Assembly: GCF_030012985.1 (NCBI RefSeq)
Contig: NZ_CP120233.1
Coordinates: forward strand, 4,707,001-4,771,000
DNA from: Microbulbifer sp. VAAF005
GTDB lineage: Bacteria > Pseudomonadota > Gammaproteobacteria > Pseudomonadales > Cellvibrionaceae
Direction: 5' to 3'
DNA: 64,000 nt
Part shown: positions 29,418 through 39,988 of the stretch, piece by piece
How positions within the stretch are numbered: position 1 is the first letter of the stretch
Layout of the letters: every line of letters begins with the position of its first letter
Notes under the pieces: model-generated
What the model was told of the DNA's origin: nothing
The model's database searches: none
Seen by the model: only the letters and a program-made list of their open reading frames with translations
Program-made: the position numbers and the translations under genes

Positions 29418-31447
29418 TGATTGCGAATAAGGATTTATTGCCCAGGGAGAGTTTGCTGTGGATTTTTGCCGCCCAGTTTGTCGCCCTGTTGCCGCAATTC
29501 ACAATGCTTCCTCTGTGGGTGGCTTTTGCTTGGGCCTTTGCGGTTTTTTGGCGTCTGGAAGTCTTTCGCGGGCGCAAGGACTTACCGGGGCGAACGCTAA
29601 AAATAACAGTGATTGCACTGACGTTGGCAGGACTGGCTCTTTCCTACCGGCGCTGGTTTGCTCTAGAGCCAATGATCGCATTGTTGGCAATTTCCTTTAC
29701 CCTGAAAAATCTTGAGTTGGTCAGTCGCAGGGATGCCTTTGTCAGCTTGCTGCTGGCCTATTTCGTTGCTGCAACCCTGTTTGTCCAGGAGCAGACCATC
29801 CCCTACGCGCTTTACGGCCTGTTTAGTGTGTTAGTGATTACTGCAGCCCTGGCGGCACAGTTGGGGCAGTTCAGCGCGAGTCCGCGCCGGGCTCTCGGAT
29901 TGTCTATGCGTTTGATGGCGCAGGCCACACCGCTGATGGTGCTGTTGTTTTTGGTTATGCCGAGGCTGGGGCCGCTCTGGTCAGTACCGCAAAATACTTC
30001 CGCTGGGCGCACTGGAGTCAGTGATTCGATGGCCCCGGGAGACTTTACTGAGCTTTCCAAATCCAGCAAGCCAACCCTGCGCATCTCCTTTGATGGGCCG
30101 GTTCCCCCTCCTGAACAACGCTATTGGAGAGGGTTGGTGTACTCGGAATTTAATGGTCGAACCTGGCGTCAAGGTTATGGAGTAGATCCTCGCAATGGCG
30201 GGCGGGTGTATTGGAAGAGTGGTGAACAGGTACTGCCACAAGTGGGGCCCCGTTATCGCTATCAGGTAATTCAGGAGGCGAGTCGGAGCCCCTGGTTGTT
30301 CGCTATGGCGCAGCCGGCTTCGGAGAGCCCGGGCGTTGGAGAGACTGCGGATGATCGCCTGGTAAAGCGGACCCCGGTTTTTAACCGCTTTTCCTATCAG
30401 GTTAGTTCCTGGCCGAGGGAAACCCTGCCGACTCCAACTTCTCTCAGTAATGTGGAGCGGCGCAGGAATCTGCAGCTTCCCAGTTATGGTAATAACCGTA
30501 CCCGCCAGTGGATGGCTTCCCTGCGGGGTCAGGGGCTCAGTGCTGAGGCGGTTTCCTCCCAGCTGCTGACGCACTTCAACAACGCTTTCACTTATACCTT
30601 GAATCCCCCGGCACTGGGAGGCGATACCATCGATGAATTCCTTTTCGATAGCCAACAGGGGTTCTGTGAGCACTTTGCCGGTAGTTACGTGTTTGCCATG
30701 CGCGCAGCGGGAGTGCCGGCGCGGGTGGTGGCAGGGTATCAAGGTGGCGAGTGGGTGAGTGGCGAAGAGTACCTGCTGGTACGGGAATACGATGCCCACG
30801 CCTGGGCTGAAATCTGGCTTGATGATCGCGGCTGGCAGCGTGTAGACCCCACTGCGGCAGTGGCACCAGAGCGTGTACGCGACGGTCTGGAGAGTGCAGC
30901 CGGTGAGGAGTTTATGCAGGACTCCCTATTTCCCTTGCACCGTTTCGGTATTCTCAGCCAGTTGCGTTTGCAGTGGGATATGATCAACTACCGTTGGTAT
31001 CAAACCGTAGTGAGCTTCAATGCCGACCGGCAACAGAATTTGTTGCAGCGAATATTTGGTGACCTCTCCCCGATGCGTATGGCCTTGTTGCTGGGGGTTC
31101 CGATTTTTGTGCTCCTATTGGGTATCAGTTTTTGGGCCGCTCGCACCGCAGGCAGGCCCAAGTTGACGCCTGCGGAAAAACTGTACCAGCGCTTTTGCCA
31201 GCGTATGGCCCGCAACGGGATCAGGCGGCGTTCTGGTGAGACGGCAGGTAATTACGCTCGCCGAATTGCCGAGGAGAGAGTGGAGTTGGCGAATTATGCA
31301 GGGGCCGTGACAGAGGCGTTTGAAGCGGTGAGCTACGGTGGCGATGCTCGCGCATTGAAAAAACTGCGGCAGCTATCAAGCTGGTATTTCTGGTTGCGGC
31401 ACTCGGCAAATATGACGCCGCACAAGCGTGAGTTGGCAGGTTATTAA
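29417..31447 (+). CDS. tgpA: TgpA-type transmembrane transglutaminase (DUF3488)
   Basis: 676 residues from ATG at 29417 (GAGG 7 bases upstream; GTG at 29414 is an alternative), overlapping the DUF58 gene by one base. An N-terminal block of several membrane helices (to about 190) is followed by a large periplasmic region with a complete transglutaminase triad: C417 in QGFCEHFAGSY, H461 in DAHAWAEIW and D477 in RVDPTAAV. A last membrane helix (about 555-580) precedes a cytoplasmic DUF4129-like tail. P. aeruginosa TgpA (PA2873) is essential; its substrate is unsettled. Confidence 0.92.
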   Translation: MIANKDLLPRESLLWIFAAQFVALLPQFTMLPLWVAFAWAFAVFWRLEVFRGRKDLPGRTLKITVIALTLAGLALSYRRWFALEPMIALLAISFTLKNLELVSRRDAFVSLLLAYFVAATLFVQEQTIPYALYGLFSVLVITAALAAQLGQFSASPRRALGLSMRLMAQATPLMVLLFLVMPRLGPLWSVPQNTSAGRTGVSDSMAPGDFTELSKSSKPTLRISFDGPVPPPEQRYWRGLVYSEFNGRTWRQGYGVDPRNGGRVYWKSGEQVLPQVGPRYRYQVIQEASRSPWLFAMAQPASESPGVGETADDRLVKRTPVFNRFSYQVSSWPRETLPTPTSLSNVERRRNLQLPSYGNNRTRQWMASLRGQGLSAEAVSSQLLTHFNNAFTYTLNPPALGGDTIDEFLFDSQQGFCEHFAGSYVFAMRAAGVPARVVAGYQGGEWVSGEEYLLVREYDAHAWAEIWLDDRGWQRVDPTAAVAPERVRDGLESAAGEEFMQDSLFPLHRFGILSQLRLQWDMINYRWYQTVVSFNADRQQNLLQRIFGDLSPMRMALLLGVPIFVLLLGISFWAARTAGRPKLTPAEKLYQRFCQRMARNGIRRRSGETAGNYARRIAEERVELANYAGAVTEAFEAVSYGGDARALKKLRQLSSWYFWLRHSANMTPHKRELAGY

Positions 31448-31450
31448 TCA

Positions 31451-32692
31451 TTGAGTTATTTCGTATCTAGAATGCCAACCCAATTGCAAAGGTTTCTGTT
31501 GGGCTATAGCGGCACCTCCCTGGCAACCGGGTTGCAGGTGATATTGCTGCCCTGGATTGCGCTGACGATCGTGGATCTTCCGGCCCTGCAATTGGGGTGG
31601 ATTCAGGCATCAGTATTGCTGCCAAACCTGGTATTCCTGTTGTTTGGCGGTGCTTTGGCGGATAGGCGAGACCCGGCTCTGGTGTCGGCTCTGGCCTGCT
31701 TGGGCCTGGCGCTTTGCCATACCGCATTGTTGTTGTATTTCACCTTCCATGTCCTGAATTTATCCACCTTGATGGTTTACGGAATTTGCCTGGGGGTGTG
31801 CAGCGCTTTTTTACAGCCGGCACGGGACAACCTGGTGCAGCGCAGTGCCCGCAACCGCAAGGGGCAGGCCACTGAGCGAGGCGTGCAAAAAACCGTAACC
31901 TGGATGATGTTGGCGCAGTACGGCGGCCAGGCGGTGGGCATGCTGCTAGCGAGTCGATTTGACCAGTGGGGCTTGCAGCTCTTGCTGGGTGTACAGATTG
32001 CCGTTGTGCTAGTGGCTTCATTATTACTTTTTTCCTTGCGCCAGCCTCAAGAGCGTCAAAAGGCACCACAGAAGCGACCCCATACCCTGATTCTGGATGG
32101 TCTCAGTCAGGCATGGAAACATCCGGTATTGCGGGAGCTGACCGCATTGATGGCATTCAATGGCTTTGTGCATATCGGGGTTTTCCTGGTGGTCTTACCG
32201 CTGCTGGCTGAGGACTACGGTCGCGGTGCCGGTTACTACGCGACCCTGCAGCTGGCATTTATAGCGGGCACGGTGATCGCGACGGTGACTATGTTGAGAC
32301 GGGGGCAGGGACAAGAGCCAGGGCGAGGAATTTTGATGTGCTTGCTTTACAGCGCAGCACTCTTGATTGCTATCAGCCTGGGGCCAACAAAGTTTGGCTT
32401 GATCCTGTTGTGTCTGTGTTGGGGGGCGGTTGCGGCAGCCTCTGCAGGGCTGGGGCGAGGCATTGTGCAATTGCTGGCGCCGGCGGATTATCGCAGTCGC
32501 ATTATCTCCATTTATCAATTTGCCCTATTTGGCTCTGCGGCGCTGGGGGCCCTGGCTGCGGGTGTTTTGAGCGAGGTTGCAGCGCCTCTGACGACACTAT
32601 TGTGGGCGGGAATCCTGAGTTTATTGGCATTCGCACTGGTTGCCCTGAGTGGGGCTCTAAGGCAGGTTAAAATTTCCGATAGCGAGGTATAG
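31451..32692 (+). CDS. Major facilitator superfamily transporter
   Basis: 413 residues with about twelve hydrophobic helices and the MFS loop motif between helices 2 and 3 (FGGALADRRDPALVS). The frame starts at TTG 31451, 3 bases after tgpA; ATG at 31472 (MPTQLQR) is an alternative, neither with a strong ribosome binding site. The family (MFS_3/enterobactin exporter-like) mostly exports small molecules; no substrate can be inferred. A six-G run at 32421-32426 within it is in frame, a useful control for the homopolymer breaks elsewhere. Confidence 0.85.
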   Translation: MSYFVSRMPTQLQRFLLGYSGTSLATGLQVILLPWIALTIVDLPALQLGWIQASVLLPNLVFLLFGGALADRRDPALVSALACLGLALCHTALLLYFTFHVLNLSTLMVYGICLGVCSAFLQPARDNLVQRSARNRKGQATERGVQKTVTWMMLAQYGGQAVGMLLASRFDQWGLQLLLGVQIAVVLVASLLLFSLRQPQERQKAPQKRPHTLILDGLSQAWKHPVLRELTALMAFNGFVHIGVFLVVLPLLAEDYGRGAGYYATLQLAFIAGTVIATVTMLRRGQGQEPGRGILMCLLYSAALLIAISLGPTKFGLILLCLCWGAVAAASAGLGRGIVQLLAPADYRSRIISIYQFALFGSAALGALAAGVLSEVAAPLTTLLWAGILSLLAFALVALSGALRQVKISDSEV

Positions 32693-32764
32693 GAATCCCG
32701 CAACGACCAAATCTGGTTGAGCCACCATATATTTAACAGGGAACTGCGGTTATGGAGGTGGGGT

Positions 32765-33058
32765 TTGGTATCAGTAAAAAGTGCCAAATGGTCACAGAGA
32801 GTCACGACAAACAGCCATGCGCTGGACCTTGAAGCCGGTGTATTTAGCCTGGATGATCCAAAAGCGATAGCCAAATCCCTGAAGAGTGCAGCTGAGGCCA
32901 GTCAGCAGCGCAAATCAGAGCCTTTCCGCTCAGCCATGTCTATGCTCACTTTTTATATCAATCGTGCGGGTCCCCATTTGCCTGTGCGCAGGCGCAGAAT
33001 CCTGGAGGCCGCGAAAAATGAATTGCGTGAGCTTTATGGGCGTCCGCGCCGGCATTGA
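32765..33058 (+). CDS. DUF3175 domain protein
   Basis: 97 residues from TTG 32765, chosen because GGAGG lies 6 bases upstream; the frame is open from a TTG at 32717. The sequence KWSQRVTTNSHALDLEAGVF, DPKAIAKSLKSAAEASQQRK and SMLTFYINRAGPHLPVRRRRILEAAKNEL is the DUF3175 pattern, a small basic family of unknown function found singly in proteobacteria. It is convergent with sppA, 30 bases away. Confidence 0.8.
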   Translation: MVSVKSAKWSQRVTTNSHALDLEAGVFSLDDPKAIAKSLKSAAEASQQRKSEPFRSAMSMLTFYINRAGPHLPVRRRRILEAAKNELRELYGRPRRH

Positions 33059-33088
33059 GCCGGCGCAGGGTAGAGGCGATGAAGTCTT

Positions 33089-34954
33089 TTAGGGGGCTAG
33101 GCAGGGCAAGCAGCGCACGTAGAGTCCGCGCGGGTCGCGGAAGCTCTGCAGTTCGCCGATTGGTGCCAAAACCGGTTGTAAGCTGTTTAACCAGGCGCCG
33201 AGTGGCAGGTTTGCCTCAAGGCTGGCGGCGATACGTGCATCCACATTATCGCTCAGGGCGCGCAGGAATCTTTCGCCGGGAGTCAGCTCGCGCTGGATCT
33301 CTATTACATCGTATTCTTCGATCTCAGCAAGCTGTGCGGCGTCGGCAATGGCGTCGTTGAGATTGCCCAGATCGTCTACCAGCCCCAGGTTTTTGGCCGC
33401 GCGCCCGGTCCAGACCTGGCCCTGGGCAATTTTGTGCACTTCCTTGGGAGTGCTGCCACGGGACTCGGCCACAATTCTCAGGAACCTGGCGTAGGTATTA
33501 TCCACTCCCTGTTGCAGGATACTGGCGGCTGCCTCGGGTAGGGCACGATCCAACCGCATGCTGCCGGCCAGGTCTGAAGTGCCCACACCATCGGTATAAA
33601 TACCCAGTGCCTCAAGGGAATCCTCAAAGGTCGGGAAGGCACCAAATACGCCAATGGAGCCTGTCAGGGTTGCGGGAGAGGCCCAGATTCGATCGCCGCC
33701 GGTAGCAATCCAGTAGCCTCCAGATGCGGCCAGACTGCCCATGGAGATAACGACAGGGATATCGGCTTCGCGGGTGGCGAGTAACTCTTGTCGAATTGCT
33801 TCTGACGCGAAGGCGGAGCCGCCGCCACTGTCAATGCGCAGAACCAGTGCATCAACTTCTTTTTTGCGCGCCTGTGCGATTAGTTCTCCCAGGCTTTCGC
33901 TGCCGATTCTGCCGGCGGGGGCTCGGCCATCGACAATAGAACCGCTTGCCGTGATTAAGGCAATCTTATTGGGTTCTTTTTTGGCGGCGACTTCGCTGAG
34001 CTTTTGGCTGCGTAAATAGGTGAGGGCATCGATGGCCTTATAACTGCGTTCATCGTTCTCATCTTCACCGATGGTTTTGCGTAGCTCTCGAACTGCCAAG
34101 TTGCGGTTGGCGAGTTGGTCGACCAGTTTATTGGCCAGAGCAGTACGTGCCCAGTCGCCCTCATGCTGCTGCAGTTTCTGGGGTAACTCGTCGATAAATA
34201 GATCGATGCTTTCAGTTGGCAGGTTGCGAAGGCCGGTCACCTGTTCGGTGTACTCACTCCAGAGTTCATGCAGCCAGCGCTGGTTATTCTCACGGGAAGC
34301 CGGAGACATGTCGTCGCGAGTATAGGGTTCGATAAAATCCTTGTAGTCGCCAACGCGGAACACGTGGAAATTAACTTTGAGCTTTTCAAGGGCGCTTTTA
34401 TAGTAATTTCGATAGACGCCAAAGCCGGTGAGCATCACGGAACCCATTGGATTCAGGTACACCTTGTCGGCGTGGCTGGCGAGGAAATATTGCGCCTGGG
34501 TGTAGTTATCACCCACCGCATAAATGGGCTTGTCGGCAGCCTTGAAGCGCTGCAGGGCTGCGCCAATCTCGTCGAGCTTACTGAGACTGCCGCCGACCAT
34601 ATTGTCGAGTTCCAGCACCAGTGCGGAAATGCGTTTGTCTTGTGCGGCTTTGTCGATAGAGTCGACAAGATCCTTAACCCTGATTTCCGCTGGCCCCTGG
34701 GAGCCACCGAAGAAAATCGGTAATCCGCTGGGCTGGCTGAGCTCATCTACCAGAAATCCACTCGGAGCCACTCGAAGGGCCGCGCCCTGTGGGACTACCA
34801 GCTGTTCGTCCTTGCCAAAAATTGCGATACCCAGGAATACCAGTATTAACAGGAACACCAGGTTGGTAAACACTCGCCTCAGCCAGGTAATTGAGCCGCC
34901 AATGGCACCAAAAAAGCTGCGGAACAGTCCTTTCTCATTGGATGAATCAGTCAA
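33089..34954 (-). CDS. sppA: Signal peptide peptidase SppA, 67-kDa type
   Basis: 621 residues with a tandem S49 protease fold. A single membrane anchor lies at about 27-46 (VFTNLVFLLILVFLGIAIF). The catalytic lysine is in FRVGDYKDFIEPYTR of the first repeat and the nucleophile serine in SMGSLAASGGYWIATG of the second, the split arrangement of E. coli SppA. It degrades released signal peptides in the inner membrane. The start is TTG at 34954 with GGAG about 10 bases upstream; no in-frame ATG exists nearby. DUF2069 and wrbA-like genes follow upstream on the same strand. Confidence 0.95.
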   Translation of the reverse strand: MTDSSNEKGLFRSFFGAIGGSITWLRRVFTNLVFLLILVFLGIAIFGKDEQLVVPQGAALRVAPSGFLVDELSQPSGLPIFFGGSQGPAEIRVKDLVDSIDKAAQDKRISALVLELDNMVGGSLSKLDEIGAALQRFKAADKPIYAVGDNYTQAQYFLASHADKVYLNPMGSVMLTGFGVYRNYYKSALEKLKVNFHVFRVGDYKDFIEPYTRDDMSPASRENNQRWLHELWSEYTEQVTGLRNLPTESIDLFIDELPQKLQQHEGDWARTALANKLVDQLANRNLAVRELRKTIGEDENDERSYKAIDALTYLRSQKLSEVAAKKEPNKIALITASGSIVDGRAPAGRIGSESLGELIAQARKKEVDALVLRIDSGGGSAFASEAIRQELLATREADIPVVISMGSLAASGGYWIATGGDRIWASPATLTGSIGVFGAFPTFEDSLEALGIYTDGVGTSDLAGSMRLDRALPEAAASILQQGVDNTYARFLRIVAESRGSTPKEVHKIAQGQVWTGRAAKNLGLVDDLGNLNDAIADAAQLAEIEEYDVIEIQRELTPGERFLRALSDNVDARIAASLEANLPLGAWLNSLQPVLAPIGELQSFRDPRGLYVRCLPCLAP

Positions 34955-35040
34955 ACCTCAAAACTCCTTAGTGCGCTGAGGGGCAAGCGTTGTCTATTTA
35001 TCAGTTACAAAATCACAAGCAATGTGAATCTCGCCAAGGC

Positions 35041-35388
35041 TTATTGCATGCGATGCCAGCGGCTGCTCATCATTGATGAAAAGAATAGGATAAGGCTAAG
35101 GACTACCAGTACGCCATCCTGCCAGCCGCGTGTAGGCATCATTACGTCGACAATACTGGCAGTGATATACAGCAAAAGAATAAAACAGAGCCACAGATAG
35201 CTACGATAGTGCTGCTTTAGTAACCCGGGTAGTACCAACAGCAGTGGTATGGTCTGCAAGCACCACAGGAATAATGAGCCGCCTTCGAGGAATAGATTCC
35301 AGGCGACAAACAGTACGAGCATGCCGATATAACAAATCCAGTTAATTCGCAGCGCTATCTTGAGCTTGCGCTGTACAGAATCGTTCAC
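35041..35388 (-). CDS. DUF2069 membrane protein
   Basis: 115 residues with four predicted membrane helices, starting at GTG preceded by GAGG. WICYIGMLVLFVAWNLFLEGG and LLLLYITASIVDVMM are the recognisable family parts. It lies 10 bases downstream of the wrbA-like gene on the same strand, forming an arsC - wrbA-like - DUF2069 unit that is also found in Pseudomonas (PA0950-PA0948 area). Function unknown. Confidence 0.85.
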   Translation of the reverse strand: MNDSVQRKLKIALRINWICYIGMLVLFVAWNLFLEGGSLFLWCLQTIPLLLVLPGLLKQHYRSYLWLCFILLLYITASIVDVMMPTRGWQDGVLVVLSLILFFSSMMSSRWHRMQ

Positions 35389-35398
35389 ACTTTATCCT

Positions 35399-36363
<965 letters not shown>

Positions 36364-36423
36364 TGTGGCGGCATCCTGTTACTGTTTGGCGTATTCTAAC
36401 CGAAGAATGTTGCGGAGTTCTAA

Positions 36424-36473
36424 GGCGCTTCTGAATAATCCCCCCAACGTCCTGCGGGGTTTTCGGGAGCTCC
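36424..36473. repeat. Possible remnant of the MITE-like element
   Basis: GGCGCTTCTGAATAATCC here resembles the left end of the complete copies (GGGAGCCTCTGAATAATTCC), and the following CCTGCGGGGTTTTCGGG loosely matches CTCTGCGGGCCTTGAAGG. The right terminal repeat is not found. It lies in the arsC-yihY divergent promoter region. Confidence 0.4.
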
Positions 36474-36535
36474 TTGGCTATTTGGGGCAGTAATACTGCG
36501 GCCTGGGCGAGATGTCCAGGCATAGAGAGATCACG

Positions 36536-37938
36536 ATGAGAAGCACCGTTAAGGATTGGGGAAACCACTGGCTGCGCTTTGCGACGTCACTGTGGAAACT
36601 GTTTGATGAAAAGGATTGTCGGCAACGCGCGGCTGCTCTTACTTACCTGACACTGTTTGGCATAGTTCCCCTAGTGACGGTCAGCTACGCCATGTTGTCA
36701 CTGTTTCCCGACTTTGCCGGCTTGCAGAGTAGGTTACAGGATCAACTGTTCACCCACTTTTTGCCTCAGAGTGGGCGCGAGATCCAAAAATATATCAGCA
36801 GTTTTTCCGAACAGGCACAGCGTTTGACTGGCGTTGGTATCGCGATGCTGATTATTACTGCCGGTTTGACCCTTCGCGGTATCGAGGGGACCTTTAACTC
36901 TATCTGGGACGTCCAAAAAGGCCGCAGCGGCGTTTCGAGTTTTCTTTTGTATTGGGCGATATTAAGTCTGGGTCCAATCCTATTGGGGGCGGGCCTGGCG
37001 ACAAGTACTTTTGTCTTTTCACAAAAATTTTTCGTGGGTGGGGCCGATTCCTTTGAGGTAACTTCGTTGTTATTCAGGGTTCTGCCGTTTATTTTCAGCT
37101 CCATAGTTTTTACCCTACTGTTCATAGCTGTGCCCAATTGCAATGTCCCGTTGCGCCACGGAATAGAGGGGGGATCATAATCTCGATTGCTTTCGAGGTT
37201 ATGAAGTACTTATTCGGCTTGTTGGTAGCGCGGAGTTCAGTCCAGGCAATTTATGGGGCATTCGCTGTTGTTCCCCTGTTCCTGCTTTGGATTTATCTGA
37301 TGTGGATACTGGTACTGGCCGGCTGTGTGTTGGTGCGCACACTATCGGTTTATCAAGCTGCGACCCAGGAGCGGGAGCATTCTGACCTGGTTGCCCTCCT
37401 TATTGTTCTCTGGCAGATGTATAAGAAATGCGCGCAGGGGAGGCCTCTGAAGGAGCGCGATATTTCCCGTATGGGAATCAAGTTTGTTCAGTGGCGAAGG
37501 TTGCGGAATATCCTTCAGGCTAATCGTATGGTAACCCAGACCGATCGCAATGATTATGTTTTGCTGAGGGATCTGAATACGGTGTCTCTGGTTGAATTGG
37601 CTGGCTGGTTGAGCGTGGATTGGATGCCCAGTGGAATTCCTGCGAGTCTGGATGGATTGCCCTGGTATGGAGAGGTAGAGCAACGCTTTGCCAATGCCAG
37701 AGAGTCAACCCGGGAGCAATTAGGTATTACTGTTGGAGAGTTGTTCCTGGAGGCCGAGCAAAAGGAAGCTGAAGATAAGCCCCTTGAGCTGGGCCACGAC
37801 GGCGGGACTGATGATAAGCAAACAAACTCTGAAACCGGGGGAGAAAGTGGGCCTGATGAAAATAGTCAAAGTGAAGATGACAAGAGCAGCAGCGGTCACC
37901 TTTCTTTTGTTGGTATGCGGAATAAGCGCCTGCGCTAA
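36536..37938 (+). pseudogene. yihY: YihY/virulence factor BrkB family membrane protein, interrupted by a -1 frameshift
   Basis: The first frame (from ATG 36536, GAGAG 6 bases upstream) carries RAAALTYLTLFGIVPLV and further membrane helices, then stops at 37180 after VPNCNVPLRHGIEGG. Adding one G to the six-G run at 37168-37173 continues into GIIISIAFEVMKYLFGL and the family-typical QAIYGAFAVVPLFLLWIYLMW, giving one 467-residue protein. A YihY core is followed by a winged-helix-like cytoplasmic part and an acidic tail of about 60 residues. Annotated in relatives, wrongly, as ribonuclease BN; function unknown. The end overlaps the thioredoxin-like gene. Confidence 0.9.
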
Positions 37939-38317
37939 AGACGATAAATCGCTTCTAGCCATTGATGGGGGAGGGTTGGATGTATCGGGCAAAGTTTTGC
38001 TGGTTAACTACTGGGCAGAGTGGTGTAAGCCCTGTCGAGAGGAGATCCCGGTCCTAAATCAACTGGCCAAGGGTAACGACAATGTCGTTGTTGTCGGGGT
38101 GAACTTCGACAATTTACCGGTTGCGGAAATACAAAAACAGGTGGAAAAGTTGGGCATTACTTTTCCCGTCCTAGTGGCCGAACCGCAAGGGCGCTGGGGG
38201 CAGGAGAAGCCGGAGGTGCTGCCTTCTACGTTCATTATTGGTACCGATGGACGCTGGCAAAAAACATTGGTTGGGCCGCAGGATAGAGACGACTTTATTA
38301 CGGCTCTCAATTTATAG
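37856..38317 (+). CDS. TlpA/ResA-like thioredoxin-fold lipoprotein
   Basis: 153 residues from ATG 37856 (ATG 37877 is an alternative); its first 83 bases overlap the yihY end in another frame. The N-terminus is a lipoprotein signal with lipobox ISAC, then a thioredoxin fold with the redox motif C-K-P-C in NYWAEWCKPCREEIP and the cis-proline region VLPSTFIIG. It likely reduces or exchanges disulfides in the periplasm. The YihY-thioredoxin pairing matches PA0951-PA0953 of P. aeruginosa. Confidence 0.88.
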   Translation: MKIVKVKMTRAAAVTFLLLVCGISACAKDDKSLLAIDGGGLDVSGKVLLVNYWAEWCKPCREEIPVLNQLAKGNDNVVVVGVNFDNLPVAEIQKQVEKLGITFPVLVAEPQGRWGQEKPEVLPSTFIIGTDGRWQKTLVGPQDRDDFITALNL

Positions 38318-38474
38318 TAAGTACTAATGCTGGTAAAAGTCGGCGGGGTATCAGTGGGTTCTTAGAAGCTCCCAAACTTTATAAAACTATAACTAACACA
38401 TCTATAGGCTTGTGACGGATCGCTGATAGCATGCCGCCACTTTCCCCTTTCGTTCCGGGTGGGACCCAGACCTT

Positions 38475-39839
38475 ATGCATATCAGTTCATTTGCTTTTCT
38501 GCTTCTATTTATTGTTTTTCTATACGGACTTTTTCGCTGGCAGCGAGGCCGTGACTCCCTCGCACCAGCAGTGCTGGCAGGCCTTATTCTTGGGGTTATC
38601 TTTGGAGGCACCCTGCAACTGTCTCGCGGATGGGGGGCTGCGCCCGCAGAGGTAATACCTTGGGTAGAGATGATAGGGGACAGTTACGTAAATCTATTGT
38701 ATTTACTCGTGATGCCCCTGGTGCTGACTTCCATATTAGTGGCGGTAGTTAAAGTCAGCCATACCCAGGCGCTGGGCAAAATCAGTATTTCAGTCCTGGG
38801 GGTGCTATTAGGAACAACGGCGGTGGCCGCTCTAATTGGCGTGGCTATGGCCGAGTTATTTGGTTTGTCGGCTGCGGGATTGGTTGAGGGTTCCAGGGAA
38901 GCTGCGCGAGTGGAAGTGCTGAATGCGCGCATTGGCAAGGTCACAGACCTTTCCATTCCTGAGATTATTACCTCTTTTGTGCCGCGCAATATTTTTCTGG
39001 ACCTGACCGGAGCTCGCTCTACTTCTGTTATAGCGGTGGTTATATTCGCGGTGCTTTTAGGGCTGGCAGCCTTGGCGGTGCGCCGTGAATTTCCCGAAGA
39101 GGGCGCAGCGATTGAACGCTTCGTTCATGTGGCTCAAGTCTGGGTTATGAAGCTGGTGCGACTAGTGATGGCTTTTACCCCTTACGGCGTGATGGCTTTG
39201 GTTACAGGCCTGATCGCTAAATCCAGTATGGGGGATATTCTTAACTTATTGAGTTTTGTGCTGGCTTCCTTTACCGCTATTGGTTTGATGTTCCTGGTGC
39301 ACGGTCTGCTGCTACTGTTTAATGGTATCAATCCGCTGCACTATTTCACCAAGGTATGGCCGGTGCTGGTTTTTGCCTTTAGCTCCCGCTCCAGTGCTGC
39401 AACTATTCCCCTGAATGTCGAGACTCAGGTGGACCAGCTGCGTACGTCTCCAGCAATTGCCAATTTCTCTGCATCTTTCGGTGCGACTATTGGGCAAAAC
39501 GGCTGCGCCGGTATTTATCCGGCTATGCTGGCAGTGATGGTGGCAGTGCCGATGGGGATCAATGTATGGGACCCGGTATGGATTGCTACTTTAGTGGCGG
39601 TTGTAATGATCAGTTCTTTCGGTATAGCGGGCGTTGGTGGAGGGGCGACCTTTGCAGCCTTGGTGGTACTGCCGGCAATGGGGTTGCCAGTTACTATCGC
39701 GGCACTGCTAATTTCTGTTGAACCTCTGATTGATATGGCGCGAACCGCGCTGAATGTTAACGGCGCTATGACCGCTGGCACCCTGACACAACGCTGGCTT
39801 GGCGATGAAGTGCCCGGCCCGGAAGTTGTAGAGGGGTAA
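38475..39839 (+). CDS. tcyP: Dicarboxylate/amino acid:cation symporter, TcyP-like cystine transporter
   Basis: 454 residues of the sodium/dicarboxylate symporter fold, with eight membrane helices and two re-entrant loops. The first loop motif is AFSSRSSAATIPLNV and the second substrate-binding helix is DMARTALNVNGAMTAG; both match the YdjN/TcyP (L-cystine) branch rather than DctA or GltP. ATG 38475 follows a weak ribosome binding site. It is an inner-membrane importer driven by cation gradients. Confidence 0.88.
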   Translation: MHISSFAFLLLFIVFLYGLFRWQRGRDSLAPAVLAGLILGVIFGGTLQLSRGWGAAPAEVIPWVEMIGDSYVNLLYLLVMPLVLTSILVAVVKVSHTQALGKISISVLGVLLGTTAVAALIGVAMAELFGLSAAGLVEGSREAARVEVLNARIGKVTDLSIPEIITSFVPRNIFLDLTGARSTSVIAVVIFAVLLGLAALAVRREFPEEGAAIERFVHVAQVWVMKLVRLVMAFTPYGVMALVTGLIAKSSMGDILNLLSFVLASFTAIGLMFLVHGLLLLFNGINPLHYFTKVWPVLVFAFSSRSSAATIPLNVETQVDQLRTSPAIANFSASFGATIGQNGCAGIYPAMLAVMVAVPMGINVWDPVWIATLVAVVMISSFGIAGVGGGATFAALVVLPAMGLPVTIAALLISVEPLIDMARTALNVNGAMTAGTLTQRWLGDEVPGPEVVEG

Positions 39840-39988
39840 GTTAAAGGGAGAGTATCCGGCTTTCAGTTATGTGTGCTTTTTGAATTTGCTGACGTTTACC
39901 AGTTCCCTGTCAACCGGTTTCAGTGATCGACGTTATAGTCAGTGCTGTTAACTTGTTGAGTTTTTTGTTCACGGAACTGGAGCAACTT

